Part shown: positions 48,946 to 58,622 of the stretch, piece by piece | Layout of the letters: each line of letters begins with the position of its first letter | Numbering within the stretch: position 1 is the stretch's first letter | Notes under the pieces: generated by a model | Told to the model about the DNA's origin: nothing | What the model saw: the letters and a program-made list of their open reading frames with translations, nothing else | Database searches by the model: none | Translations under genes and position numbers: made by a program | Assembly: GCF_019209835.1 (NCBI RefSeq) | Contig: NZ_JAHUTS010000002.1 | Span: 62,001-126,000 of the forward strand | Length of the DNA: 64,000 nucleotides | Reading direction: 5' to 3' | From: Enterovibrio paralichthyis | GTDB lineage: Bacteria > Pseudomonadota > Gammaproteobacteria > Enterobacterales > Vibrionaceae

Positions 48946-49458
48946 TTATGCCTTGGCCGTCGCTTCATTCAAAGTTGCCGCAATGATTGTTGCCAGTTCA
49001 CTCACAGAAGTTGTCGTGCTATCGAGTTCTAGATCATAGTTCAGATGATACGGACACATTCCGAAGTCGTGTCTGGCTTCCTCTACGGTTTTATCCCCGC
49101 GATCAAAGATACGTTTTTCCAGTTCGTTGAGTTCGCAGTGCAAGCCAACATAGAAACGTTCTACGCCTTCAAATGCCAGTTCCATTTTCAGCGCGTTCTG
49201 AGATTTTGAAATTGCAGATTCGAAAATGACAAAGTGCCCGGCTTCAATCAGGGCTTTGACACAGGCAATCGAGCTTAAAAACAGGCTCTCTTTGTGGGCG
49301 CGCGTTTTCTTTCTTACCGGTAAAGGTTGGGTGTTGATCAGGGTATCTTCGGAGAAATAGAGCCATTGTTGAGGAAGAAGTTTTTTCTGCAGTGTCTCGG
49401 CGATAGAGGTTTTTCCTGAAGCGATTGGGCCATCAAGGACAATTAATTGGGTTTCCAT
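48946..49458 (-). CDS. P-loop protein like chloramphenicol phosphotransferase
   Basis: 170 residues. LIVLDGPIASGKTSIAETLQ is a P-loop near the N-terminus; LYFSEDTLINTQPLP has the catalytic-type Asp and FVIFESAISKS a Walker-B-like strand. KRIFDRGDKTVEEARHD is a helical lid. The order resembles chloramphenicol 3-O-phosphotransferase and zeta-like kinases, but resistance is not implied; such homologues are common in environmental bacteria with unknown substrates. Confidence 0.75.
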   Translation of the reverse strand: METQLIVLDGPIASGKTSIAETLQKKLLPQQWLYFSEDTLINTQPLPVRKKTRAHKESLFLSSIACVKALIEAGHFVIFESAISKSQNALKMELAFEGVERFYVGLHCELNELEKRIFDRGDKTVEEARHDFGMCPYHLNYDLELDSTTTSVSELATIIAATLNEATAKA

Positions 49459-49859
49459 ACGACTTAAAATACCAGTTGCCTGTCTATCCCTACATCATTC
49501 TGCTGTGCGTATGTTTTTGAAAGAACTGTTGTAAAACCGCATGAAAAAATGCGACTCATCTTAAGCTGTATCACTATTGATTCAGTGCTCATCGTCAAAC
49601 TCTTTTAAACACCAAAGCGGTTGAGTTGCAGTAAAAACCAATATGACTCGAACAACCTGTTTCTAATATTGTGGCCCATGTTTGACGTACTATGGTTTAG
49701 GTACATCACTACTCTTTGCGCGCCTCAGGGCGCTCTTTTTTTACGTAGCACATGACTCAAACAACCTCTGATTCACCAGTCTAATTATCTGTTCGCTAAA
49801 GGAAATTAGTGAGATTATTTAAAAGCACACACCTCATAAGTTATAGTGCGTTATATTCA
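49459..49859. other. Intergenic region with terminator-like hairpin and repeat motif
   Basis: About 400 bp without a gene. GCGCC-TCAG-GGCGC followed by seven T residues (49720-49742) looks like a + strand terminator although no + strand gene precedes it, so a small RNA is possible. Imperfect copies of ATGACTCRAACAACCT occur near 49643 and 49749. The motif AAGTTATAGTGCGTTA is at 49838. Confidence 0.4.
49838..49853 (+). repeat. Repeat motif AAGTTATAGTGCRTTA, copy 1
   Basis: AAGTTATAGTGCGTTA just downstream of the sortase gene. Same orientation as copies at 52716 and 59292. See findings. Confidence 0.6.
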
Positions 49860-50489
49860 TTACATCCAACCCGAACGAATACTAACAACGGAAGATAATT
49901 CCCCTACCTGGTCTTCCCCTTGAATAACTGGGGTCGCGATTACCACAAGGCGTTGATTGGAATTGATCACATTCGATGGATAACAAGTGACCAATGTCAG
50001 TCGATCTTCTCCACTGTTTTCAATCCATTTAGTGTCAGACTCATGAACTACGTTTATCGCTGTGACTTTGTAGCTGATATTGGTTCCTGACCGTGTTTCC
50101 AACGCCATAATATCGCCTTTCTTGGCCGACTGCAGGCCGGAAAAATGGGTGTCGTTGTGGCCGAATATCACCACATTTCCCCTTCTGCCCGGCTCTGCGG
50201 TGTTCATTTGCAGCGTAGGTCCAAATGCCAGGTTTCTCGCATTGGCACCGGAGAGCACCCAAAGTGGTCTGTTTTCACCGAAGATTAGCTTTGCTGCAGG
50301 ATAGGTATCCGCCCACGGCCAGGGAGCCAATTTGTCCTGACTCATTTTTTGCTTATCCCACGCCCGCTCAATGAGCACTTGTGCAACCAATGCCTTGGTT
50401 TTTATGTAGATCCCCTTTCCTATCATGGCGCCTCCGCTCGCGATACCGACGATAAACAGCAGCATCCCTATCCGTTTCGCTATTTGCAT
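49860..50489 (-). CDS. Marine-type class GN sortase
   Basis: 209 residues. An N-terminal membrane anchor (GMLLFIVGIASGGAMIGKGIYI) is followed by the sortase barrel: VVIFGHNDTHFSGLQS with the catalytic His, LTLVTCYPS with the Cys, and NQRLVVIATPV with the Arg. The TCYP and GHNDTHF patterns are those of proteobacterial (marine) sortases, which have one dedicated substrate encoded next to them. ATG at 50489 after AGGGAG is used; the longer frame has no signal-like start. It follows the target gene by 19 bp and is probably cotranscribed with it. Confidence 0.88.
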   Translation of the reverse strand: MQIAKRIGMLLFIVGIASGGAMIGKGIYIKTKALVAQVLIERAWDKQKMSQDKLAPWPWADTYPAAKLIFGENRPLWVLSGANARNLAFGPTLQMNTAEPGRRGNVVIFGHNDTHFSGLQSAKKGDIMALETRSGTNISYKVTAINVVHESDTKWIENSGEDRLTLVTCYPSNVINSNQRLVVIATPVIQGEDQVGELSSVVSIRSGWM

Positions 50490-50508
50490 ATATAGACTCC
50501 CTGAGTGG

Positions 50509-52596
50509 TTAGATGCGCGAGCGCCAGATTTGGTCACCTTTGGGCTTGAGCAGGCAGAATCCGATCAAACTTATGGCTGTTATCAATGCACCGAACAAGA
50601 TATCCAGGTGGCTACCCAACCCGCTTTGCAGCATTATCAGGTTGTTTTTAGGCGCATGTGGAAGAATTAAAGCAGGCGTTGTTTCTGCATCATCAGGACG
50701 GCTTTGCGTTTTGTCGACGGCAATCAGCGACGTATGTTTGGTGACAAGATGATGCGCCAGTCCAAGCGCCGTGATCTGCGCTTCTTTATCATCAGCATCA
50801 ATCTGCGTATTTAGCTCTAAGCTCTCTATCTTTTTACGTGCCCAAATCACATCAATCCCTGATGCCTTTGCTGGGGTCACGCTTTGCAAATCTATCTGCT
50901 GCTGCCAGGATTCAGCATTCTGTGTGCCTCTCACCACGAGAGAGTTTTGACCTTCAGGGATTTTAAATGCGATTTGAAGCGGTAGGTTCTGGTAGAGATC
51001 GGCGATTGGGTCTGGCCAGGCATCGACGCTGGAGCCATCTTTCCATTGCACCTGAATGTCTCGCATCACAGGCTTCGCAATGGCCTCAAACAGGGGTTTT
51101 AAGCCGGATGTGACCTGATTGGTGTTTCCAACAAAGGTAAATGTGCCTTTGCCTGCAATGGCGGCGCGCTTCATAAAATAGGCGTTGGGCGCAGAGCCAA
51201 TGCCGACGGTAAACAACCTGCGGGAGCCCAACCCATGTTGGATCTGGTTAAACAGCGCTTCTTCATTGCCGACCGCACCGTCTGTGATAAACACGATCTG
51301 GTTTAAGTACCCTTCCAATGGCGCTGAATGGAATGCCTTTGATATCGCGGATGCCATTTCAGTGCCGCCATCCGCTTCCAGCTTCTGGATAAAACGGGTC
51401 ACCTTCGCGATGTTTTCTCTACTTGCAGCGATCGGTGCTGTTGAGAGTTTCTTGGCGCTGTCGTTAAAGATGATCAGGTTGAAATAGCTCTCTGGGCGCA
51501 ATTGCTGTAACCCAAACCGAAGCGCTTCTTTCGCCTGCGCAATTGAGTCGCCATACATTGACCCTGAAACGTCGAGAATAAAGGTGATGTTTTGCGGGAT
51601 GATTTCTGTGTTTTTGCTGTTGGGCGGCATGGCCATCAGTAAACCAAAGCGCTGGCCTTCTTTTTCGTCCACAAACAGTGCCGCCGAGGGGGTGGCTGAT
51701 GCTTGAGGCTCCCAGGTTAATACGAAGTCCTGATTGGCAATGTTTGCTTCACTGAGCGTGACAATGTAACGGCCACTGGAAAGCGCTTCAACATTGATTT
51801 CTGCTGCGGCACTTTGGATGTTTTCAATCGGAAGCCCCGCATTCAAATCCACTTCCAGCGTGAAATCAATGGGATCGTCGAGCAACGGATCGCGGTACTC
51901 ACCGGTAATTTCAGTGGCATCCGGCACGGTTTCAGTCGGTATCGCCCAGCCGTTATGAAGCCTGGTTAACGGCGTGTCGGAAGCTGACTCAGAATCTGCC
52001 TGCGTAATCAGTTCAGATTCTGGCGGGCCCGGGATGTATCGCTGGGTAAATGTTGTCGGAAAACGCAAGCTGAAATGGCTGTTTTCATACCTCACTGTAT
52101 CCTGATACTCAATAAGCACACGAATGGTCTCGCCCGGAGCTACATTGGCCAATTGGGTAGAAAACAGATTGGCGCGGTGTTGTTCAACCAGGGAGGCTTT
52201 CTTGCCTTCCGTTGCAGCCTGGTTGAACTGTTCACGCGCTTTTGCTTTGGGCTGGATTTCTCCTTCAATTATCCGCTCGCCGACATAAATTCGAAGGTGA
52301 TCAACTGCAGCATCCTCCGGCAAAGGAAACAGGTAGCGCACATCGACCCAATCATCACTGGGATTTGTAAACCGCTGCTCCACTTTTGCGCGGGTTATCA
52401 GCCCGGTCACTTTCATTTGTACGGAAGTTGATAGCTGCGGCGCTGCAAGCCAGGTGTTTTGTCCCCGCCGCTCAACCTCCTGAATAAACAAACCGCTCTC
52501 TTGCGCACTCGCGCCTAATGGAAGCAAATTTAAGATAAATGCAATGACAACACTGCCGCACTTAACAGCTTTCCTCACCACGTTGAATGTCCCCAT
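50509..52596 (-). CDS. VIT/vWA-domain protein, sortase target
   Basis: 695 residues: signal peptide (SVVIAFILNLLPLGASAQE), VIT domain (about 40-170; VEQRFTNPSDDWVDVRYLFPLPEDAAVDHL), von Willebrand A domain (about 330-500) with an intact metal site FILDVSGSMYGDS, and a C-terminal LPHAP followed by a membrane helix (DILFGALITAISLIGFCLL) and KPKGD, a sorting-type tail. This is the marine proteobacterial sortase target architecture; it probably acts outside the inner membrane, in adhesion or surface sensing. The function is not known in the family. Good signal and length; the start is at the ATG behind GGAAAGG. Confidence 0.88.
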   Translation of the reverse strand: MGTFNVVRKAVKCGSVVIAFILNLLPLGASAQESGLFIQEVERRGQNTWLAAPQLSTSVQMKVTGLITRAKVEQRFTNPSDDWVDVRYLFPLPEDAAVDHLRIYVGERIIEGEIQPKAKAREQFNQAATEGKKASLVEQHRANLFSTQLANVAPGETIRVLIEYQDTVRYENSHFSLRFPTTFTQRYIPGPPESELITQADSESASDTPLTRLHNGWAIPTETVPDATEITGEYRDPLLDDPIDFTLEVDLNAGLPIENIQSAAAEINVEALSSGRYIVTLSEANIANQDFVLTWEPQASATPSAALFVDEKEGQRFGLLMAMPPNSKNTEIIPQNITFILDVSGSMYGDSIAQAKEALRFGLQQLRPESYFNLIIFNDSAKKLSTAPIAASRENIAKVTRFIQKLEADGGTEMASAISKAFHSAPLEGYLNQIVFITDGAVGNEEALFNQIQHGLGSRRLFTVGIGSAPNAYFMKRAAIAGKGTFTFVGNTNQVTSGLKPLFEAIAKPVMRDIQVQWKDGSSVDAWPDPIADLYQNLPLQIAFKIPEGQNSLVVRGTQNAESWQQQIDLQSVTPAKASGIDVIWARKKIESLELNTQIDADDKEAQITALGLAHHLVTKHTSLIAVDKTQSRPDDAETTPALILPHAPKNNLIMLQSGLGSHLDILFGALITAISLIGFCLLKPKGDQIWRSRI

Positions 52597-52600
52597 TTGA

Positions 52601-52632
52601 CTGGCCTTTCCTTTAATAAGCGTTAAGGCCAG
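52601..52632 (-). promoter_or_regulatory. Dyad covering the ribosome site of the VIT/vWA gene
   Basis: CTGGCCTT and AAGGCCAG, eight perfect pairs with a 16-base loop. On the mRNA, the second arm includes part of GGAAAGG, the ribosome site just before the ATG at 52596, so the hairpin could hide it. Only inferred. Confidence 0.4.
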
Positions 52633-53023
52633 TAGAGCAAATCAATGTGTCTATGACGGGGAATGAAAATGTTCAAATAAGGCAAATTATGATGAATTAT
52701 GGCACCACCAATCTTAAGTTATAGTGCATTAAAGAGTGATAGCCACCAGCCATGATATGCACATTATCCGTCATCTCATGCAAAACCCATTTTATTTCCC
52801 CGAGATTTTTCCAATCAAAGTGATTAATTAGTCAATTAATCAGACATTGAGAGTGTTTGGTTGGAAATATATAACCTTTCTATGAAGCAATATGTTGGAT
52901 GTGCACTCCCTATCGGGTTCTGGTGGATTTAACATCACTATCTCAATTTAAAGACACCGGCTTTGTCAGGATTTCCATACTATGTCGCCTCTCTTACGCG
53001 ATTAGTTTCAGGAAACTTATTAC
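52633..53023. other. Intergenic region between the VIT/vWA and M66 genes
   Basis: About 390 bp, AT-rich, with divergent promoters expected. It contains AAGTTATAGTGCATTA at 52716-52731. No other gene seen. Confidence 0.5.
52716..52731 (+). repeat. Repeat motif AAGTTATAGTGCRTTA, copy 2
   Basis: AAGTTATAGTGCATTA, upstream of both the VIT/vWA gene and the metalloprotease gene. Confidence 0.6.
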
Positions 53024-55417
53024 ATGGAAATGCGTTTGTTTAAACATCGTCGCCTGGCGATGGGGATCGTCCTGGCGATGGTATCCAGCAGTGCCCCACT
53101 GGCTTTGGAAGTGACGTCACCCGACAAAGCCTACTTCAACAATAACTTTTACAATGACCTGAAAGGCTCTCTCGAGGGCTATGTCATGTTTGCGCAGCAC
53201 TCCATCATCCCTGCCAAACAGCATATTGATGGGGATGTACAGCCCCACCTTACTGCTGAGCGCGATACGCTGGTAATGATGAAGCTATCCGAATCAGATC
53301 GTGATACTGCAGAACGGGTGTTTATGGCTGTTGCTGATGAGAACAATAAAATCATCAAACAATTTGCCATGTTCCCACCAGCCTCTTTGCCAAAAATTGC
53401 CGGTAGCGAATACGGCGCTGACCTCGATATCAACGATTTTGTGGCACCCACGGAATTCGATGCGACAGTCTACGACCAGGCGGCTTTAAATGATCTTGAG
53501 GATGCTTCGCAGTTTCTCTCTCTGTTGCAGAAAAACCCCAGAGTGAAGATTGAAACCGGCGACAGTCGCTGGATAAGAACTTTCAATTTGCCTGTCAATA
53601 AGTCTCTGGAAGGCCGAACCTTGGTGTTTCACTCAAACGCAGGCTACAACTCCACCATCAAATATGGCGAACGCAGCGAGCCACTGCAACGCGGTACAAC
53701 GCTGGTGTTCCGCTTTGAAAATGGGCAATGGGCCAGCGAAAACGACGCAAAAATTGGCAACATAGGTTATGGCGAGTTCTGGTCGAGAAAAATCCCTGCC
53801 GCCTTAGTTAAGCCCGGAATGCGTATCTATTTCGCCACAAATGGCAAATACAGCGTGTTGAAGGATGTTGAGATTGGTGCGCCGACTGAATTGCTGCTTA
53901 ACACTATCGACGTCGGCATGCTTACCCCGAACCGTGGGCAGTTTGAAATGCAGAAGAACCCTGAACTGGTTCGACAGTACTTTCAGACAATTCCGGTTTC
54001 CAAATTGATCGTGAATGAATTCACGCCGCTTTACCTGACAGAAATCATGATGCCAGATGGCACTTTTCTTACTGATTATGCGCAGGACACAGGAACCGTG
54101 CATCAGGGAAGCATGCGACAGGCTATAGGCAAGCAACTATTTTCGCTCGGGATCAATAACGCTAACTATGGTATCCACTCAACAGCACCGGGTGAGAAGA
54201 ACCATCCCTATGCCGCAGCGCAAATTACTGCGCACAATACGATTGGACGCTATGAGAACGGCGTGGTTGTTCACGGTCTTTCAGGTGGCGGTGGCATTGT
54301 TACGCTCATGAACAGTACCGGCAATTAGTTTAGCCATGAGCTGGGCCACAACTATGGATTGGGGCATTATCCAAAAGGGTTCGATGGCTCTGTGCATCGT
54401 CAGGCCGATCAAATCAACTCTACCTGGGGATGGGATGCAGACAACAACTTTTGGTTGCCTAACTTTGGGCGGAATCAGTCCTATGAGGATACGTGCCTGG
54501 ATGACGTCTGTCAGAGTCCTTTTAACGGCTATGCGTTCAATAGAGATGCCATGGCGGGCGGTTCCCCTTATAACAGCGCGTTCAATCAATACACGCTCCA
54601 TACACCTTACAGTGCCGCGACTATCCAGCGTTTTCTGGAAAACAAAGCGGTGTTTGATTCGTCTTCGCCAACGGGTTACTCCAAGTGGAATGCTACAAGC
54701 GGCAAGATGGAGCCTTGGACGCTGATGGTTTCCCCTTCACGGGTGACATTGAATGCTTCGCCTTATCAAGTGAGTGAAGATGGGCTCTCTTCGCTGCTTG
54801 ATGCCTCTGACGTTGTCTTGATCAACTTCTACGATGGCAGTTGGACAAGGGATATCTATGTTCCTGAAGCGAACGAGGAGAACGCAGGTAAGCTGATTAA
54901 AATCAACCACCAAGCAACTTTCTACTCCAATCTTCATATCAATGGCTCATCACTGCGTTTAGATGGGGGTAAAGCGCTTCTCTTCCGTTCTGATGGTGAA
55001 AGCTGGGTAAGTTTGGATGAAGAGCCTGCAGTTCAGGATGTGGCGAGGATCCCGCAAAAAGTAGGTGTTGCTACTACTACCTTGCTTGGGTTCTACGATC
55101 CTGAAAACAAGCTGACCAGTTATATTTACCCGGCAACACACGGTGCATACGGCATGGTGTTTGAGCCAGACAATGGCGATGACCGCTGCCAGCTGAATGT
55201 AGAGACAACCGAAGCCGGCGTCATCAGCTATGCGCTTAGCAGTAGACGTCTTTCCAAAGACTCGATGAATCAGTTTAACGTCAATATTGAGCGGGCGCTT
55301 GATCCTGTCCAAGCTGAAATAGTCTGTGATGACCAAGTTCTGGCGACACGTGTTATCGATCCACCAGCCTATATACCTAGCGTTACTATCAAAGAAGCTG
55401 CTTCGTTAAAGCATTAA
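53024..55417 (+). pseudogene. M66-type (StcE/TagA-like) metalloprotease with in-frame stop
   Basis: One frame of 798 codons broken only by TAG at 54326-54328 (codon 435). Signal peptide (GIVLAMVSSSAPLALE) at the start, N-terminal M66-type domain, then the zinc motif HELGHNYGLGH at codons 438-448, three codons after the stop. In this family the residue before FSHELGH is often Glu (GNEFSHELGHNYG), so a single GAG-to-TAG change explains it. The C-terminal half, with GMVFEPDNGDDRCQLNVE, remains open for 364 codons with no other damage, so the mutation is recent or the stop is read through. As written, the product lacks its active site. TagA/StcE relatives are secreted mucinases or glycoproteases. 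Confidence 0.85.
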
Positions 55418-55435
55418 AAGGAAAGGCAGTAAAAA

Positions 55436-55462
55436 TGAACGGACGCTTTTTAGCGTCCGTTT
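55436..55462. terminator. Hairpin terminator, shared
   Basis: AACGGACGCT, loop TTT, AGCGTCCGTT then TTC. Lies between the metalloprotease gene and the converging PPC-domain gene. Confidence 0.8.
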
Positions 55463-55879
55463 TCATCTCTGCCGTATAACCAGTTCGGTATACCCGGTGT
55501 CAGGGTCTGGCTCGCGGGAAAATTCGTAGCTGTCGAAAACCAAAAGACAGACTTCCGCCGTGTGACTGACAATGGTTCCATCGCAAAGGTGGCCGCCTAA
55601 CATTGCACCTTGTGCATCAGCGACGGAGATATGCAGATGGGCATGTTCTGGAGTGAGCGTGCCAGATACAGAAATTATCTCGAAATCTTCTTCCCGAGAG
55701 AGCGTTGAATTACCGTCTGCCAGCCGAATGACGAGCTTTGAAACGCAACCTACTACAGATGCAACACAACCAGCTTTAATGTCGTTATTTTGGATTGCAG
55801 TGAGTATGGATTGCTTTAGATCAGCCCCTCGGGTTAACCGAAACACCAGGGGCTTTGCTGATGAGCTGTTCATCTTCAT
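55463..55879 (-). CDS. PPC-domain (DUF296) protein
   Basis: 138 residues: FRLTRGADLKQSILTAIQNNDIKAGCVASVVGCVSKLVIRL, then FEIISVSGTLTPEHAHLHISVADAQGAMLGGHLCDGTIV. The GTLTP...HLHIS..D..G..GGHL pattern, with metal-type His residues, defines bacterial PPC proteins, which form trimers. Their role in bacteria is unknown. The start is 4 bp inside the next upstream gene's stop. Confidence 0.85.
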   Translation of the reverse strand: MKMNSSSAKPLVFRLTRGADLKQSILTAIQNNDIKAGCVASVVGCVSKLVIRLADGNSTLSREEDFEIISVSGTLTPEHAHLHISVADAQGAMLGGHLCDGTIVSHTAEVCLLVFDSYEFSREPDPDTGYTELVIRQR

Positions 55880-56166
55880 TTGAAGGATTTGTGCGGAAAT
55901 ACGTTACGGATGCGCTGTTGCACTTTGTGGTCGATATCGCGAGATAACACCAGCTTGGCTGGCTTAAAGCGATTACGGTAAACCTTGACGGTACCGCTGA
56001 ATGGCGTTCTTTTGCTTATCTCGGTGCAATCATGGAGGAATCCCTGAGGGATCTTCCCTTTCTTTTTCACTATCTGACCATCTTTAAATTTGATGAGCAA
56101 AATTGGGCGGTCGATGGCGATAAATACAAACAAGGCAATAAAACTTGCTGCCAGAAAGAGCTCCAT
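55876..56166 (-). CDS. DUF3634-like small membrane protein
   Basis: 96 residues: an N-terminal membrane helix (ELFLAASFIALFVFIAI) and a basic cytoplasmic part (FKDGQIVKKKGKIPQGFLHDC and KPAKLVLSRDIDHKVQQRIRNVFP). Such proteins are common in Vibrionaceae and unstudied. Overlaps the PPC gene by 4 bp; matP lies 9 bp upstream. Confidence 0.7.
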   Translation of the reverse strand: MELFLAASFIALFVFIAIDRPILLIKFKDGQIVKKKGKIPQGFLHDCTEISKRTPFSGTVKVYRNRFKPAKLVLSRDIDHKVQQRIRNVFPHKSFK

Positions 56167-56175
56167 GCTGTCACC

Positions 56176-56625
56176 TTACATATCAAGCAAACTACTGAGA
56201 TCCTTTTTGAGTGCATCAACTTTTTTGTTGGCATTCTGCGAGCGGTTTGCTTCGCCGATCAAATACTCAATGGTATCTGACAGCGTTGCATCAAGCTCTT
56301 GTGCTTTTATAGAGAGTTTTTCCCACACTCGGAAGTCCAAATCTATCGATTTCTTGCGAGTGTGTTCTTGTTCTGCATTAAAGTGACGCTTTCGCTTGGC
56401 GCGAATTGCCTGTTTGAGCTTGTTATCGAGCTCTTCTGACATGTGCTCAGAAATCCACTCAATCACTTTTGTAGGCTCGTGCTCCAGCGCTAACAAAGCG
56501 TTCACAGCCGCATCAACTTCACTTCTATCAATATGACGTGTGACGTTGGCGCCTTCTTTGTGTTTCTTGACCAGATAGTGCCATTTCCATCCGGCCTCAA
56601 GGTTTTCAAGTTGTTGATATTTCAT
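56176..56625 (-). CDS. matP: Macrodomain Ter protein MatP
   Basis: 149 residues, nearly the length of E. coli MatP, with very similar blocks: MKYQQLENLEAGWKWHYLVKKHKEG at the start (split here by eye), RAKRKRHFNAEQEHTRKKSIDLDF, the ribbon-helix-helix region that binds matS, and a C-terminal coiled coil for tetramerisation. It organises the Ter domain and links it to the divisome. Five perfect matS palindromes occur in this window. Neighbour lonH is divergent, as in E. coli. Confidence 0.96.
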   Translation of the reverse strand: MKYQQLENLEAGWKWHYLVKKHKEGANVTRHIDRSEVDAAVNALLALEHEPTKVIEWISEHMSEELDNKLKQAIRAKRKRHFNAEQEHTRKKSIDLDFRVWEKLSIKAQELDATLSDTIEYLIGEANRSQNANKKVDALKKDLSSLLDM

Positions 56626-56888
56626 AATTCGATTTGTTTTTTGTTGAGAGCAAAAGAAAAAGAAAGATACAGTGACAGCGTAACAGTAGATTAGTTTTTA
56701 AGCAAACTGGAGCCGCTATATCCCTTTGTTTTTTTCGATTTGGTGATCGCAATTCGGTTAACTGACCGCACGAAATGTCCCTGCCGTTTCCTTACCGTCA
56801 ACAGAGGCTCAACTTCGCTACTTTGCCAGGCCGTATTCATTTATACTCTGCGGTAATTAATACACCTAAAAGGTAGATAACCAGACGT

Positions 56889-58559
56889 ATGCAAGAAGTA
56901 TCCTGGCAATCCGTTGTTCCTCAGTTTGCTCACGTTGAGCAGCACATTCTCAATTACGCTGATATTGAAGCGACCTCTCCCTGTGCTTTGCAAACAAGAC
57001 TGACGGATAGCATCCAGCGCCTCGTTCATGAAGACCATTTTCCGCGCCTTCTTCTGGTCACGGCGCCTGACGTTTATGACTATTTCAAATTACTGGAAAA
57101 TATGGTCAAAAACGTGCAGGACAATCCTGACTGCCCTATCGTCGTTGCAGAAAATGTCGATGAGGTTCAATTGTTTGGCGCAGTGTATCCGAATTCAAAT
57201 GACGTGACAACGTCACGCTCAGTAAACGGATTGGTTCATCAAGCCAATGGCGGTGTACTTCTTCTCTCTTTGGGATGCATCCTTTCCCAACCGCACATAT
57301 GGAGCAGGTTAAAATCCCTCCTCTCTACCTCCAAGTTGCCATGGCGAAGCGCTAAACCGGATGTTTATTGTGAGTTGCCAGAGCCTTCTGACATTACGCT
57401 GCGGGTGATTGTCGTCGGTGATCGCGCGTTAATGTCGGATTTTGAAAACGGTGAACCTGAACTGCATAGTTTGGCAAGCTATACCGAGTTCGAACAGGAC
57501 ATGTACCTGACGGATGAAAACATAGATACCTACCTTGCTGTCCTCAAAGGCTACCAGACTGCTCACGGCCTGAAACCGCTCGATGCATCAGCAGCAAAAC
57601 GTGTACTTCAAGCGGGCGCCCGCTATACCGAAGATCAAGAACGTTTGCCTTTATGCCCTTTGTGGATACAAACACTGCTGCGTGAATCTGATTATCAATC
57701 CGACGCCGACATCATCACGGCGGATGATGTAGAAAAAGCGATTGAAGCAAAATACTTCCGCGAGTCCTACCTGCCTCTGCGCGCTGTAGATGATATCCAC
57801 AAAGGCCAGGTCTTTATTGATACCCGTGGCGAGCACATCGGTCAGGTTAACGGCTTAACCGTCATCGAAATGCCTGGGCATCCTATGGCATACGGCGAGC
57901 CTGCGCGTATTTCTTGTGTGGTTCACTTCGGTGATGGCGACATTGCTGACGTTGAACGCAAAGCAGAGCTGGGCGGCAACATCCATGCGAAAGGCATGAT
58001 GATCATGCAGGCGTTTGTCAGCGCAGCGTTGGACTTGGATGAGCCACTTCCTTACTCCGCCTCTATCGTATTTGAGCAGTCTTACTGTGAGGTAGACGGT
58101 GACAGTGCTTCTCTGGCGGAGCTGTGTGCATTTGTCAGCGCCCTTTCCCTACAGCCAATCAACCAAAGTATCGCAATCACCGGCGCTGTTGACCAGTTCG
58201 GCCGTGTACAAGCTGTGGGCGGCATCAACGAGAAAATCGAAGGTTTCTATAATATCTGTGAGCATCGCGGCCTGACCGGCTCACAGGGTGTGATCCTGCC
58301 AAAGACCAACCTGAATGCACTTTGTCTGAACAAAGATGTGACGGACGCTATCCGAGATGGCAACTTCCATATTTGGGCAGTAGAGCACGTAGAAGAGGCT
58401 TTCCCGTTAATCACTGGGCTACCATTCAGTGGCGATGAAGAAACTGAAACAGAAACCTTGCTGGATAAAATCGCCCAGCGTATCGACACCTTCCATCATG
58501 GTGAACACCGTCACACATCGTTAATTAACAGGCTGAAAAACTGGTTAAACCACAACTGA
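56889..58559 (+). CDS. lonH: Lon-family protease LonH (YcbZ)
   Basis: 556 residues with a degenerate ATPase-like N-terminal part (VAENVDEVQLFGAVYPN; GGVLLLSLGCILS) and a C-terminal S16 protease domain. The catalytic Ser is in EVDGDSASLAELCAF (about residue 404) and the Lys in VGGINEKIEGFY (about 447). It equals the E. coli YcbZ/LonH protein that lies between matP and fabA. The Walker A motif is not intact, so unfolding activity may be lost. ATG at 56889. A matS site lies in the gene. Confidence 0.9.
   Translation: MQEVSWQSVVPQFAHVEQHILNYADIEATSPCALQTRLTDSIQRLVHEDHFPRLLLVTAPDVYDYFKLLENMVKNVQDNPDCPIVVAENVDEVQLFGAVYPNSNDVTTSRSVNGLVHQANGGVLLLSLGCILSQPHIWSRLKSLLSTSKLPWRSAKPDVYCELPEPSDITLRVIVVGDRALMSDFENGEPELHSLASYTEFEQDMYLTDENIDTYLAVLKGYQTAHGLKPLDASAAKRVLQAGARYTEDQERLPLCPLWIQTLLRESDYQSDADIITADDVEKAIEAKYFRESYLPLRAVDDIHKGQVFIDTRGEHIGQVNGLTVIEMPGHPMAYGEPARISCVVHFGDGDIADVERKAELGGNIHAKGMMIMQAFVSAALDLDEPLPYSASIVFEQSYCEVDGDSASLAELCAFVSALSLQPINQSIAITGAVDQFGRVQAVGGINEKIEGFYNICEHRGLTGSQGVILPKTNLNALCLNKDVTDAIRDGNFHIWAVEHVEEAFPLITGLPFSGDEETETETLLDKIAQRIDTFHHGEHRHTSLINRLKNWLNHN
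57204..57216. promoter_or_regulatory. matS site in lonH
   Basis: GTGACAACGTCAC, perfect match to GTGACRNYGTCAC, about 0.6 kb from matP. Confidence 0.85.
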
Positions 58560-58571
58560 TCCGAGTTGTTT

Positions 58572-58589
58572 GGCTTACACGTGTACGCT
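58572..58589. promoter_or_regulatory. FabR-type operator candidate
   Basis: GGCTTACACGTGTACGCT is an almost perfect palindrome close to the AGCGTACA-type site that FabR binds upstream of fabA and fabB in gammaproteobacteria. It is 34 bp before the fabA start. Confidence 0.6.
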
Positions 58590-58622
58590 AATCTGCTCCT
58601 ATCTTTTCGCAGGAGCAGTATA

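Noticed and set aside
58566..58622. N-terminal extension of FabA
   Set aside because: It crosses the operator palindrome and exceeds the conserved FabA length of 172 residues.
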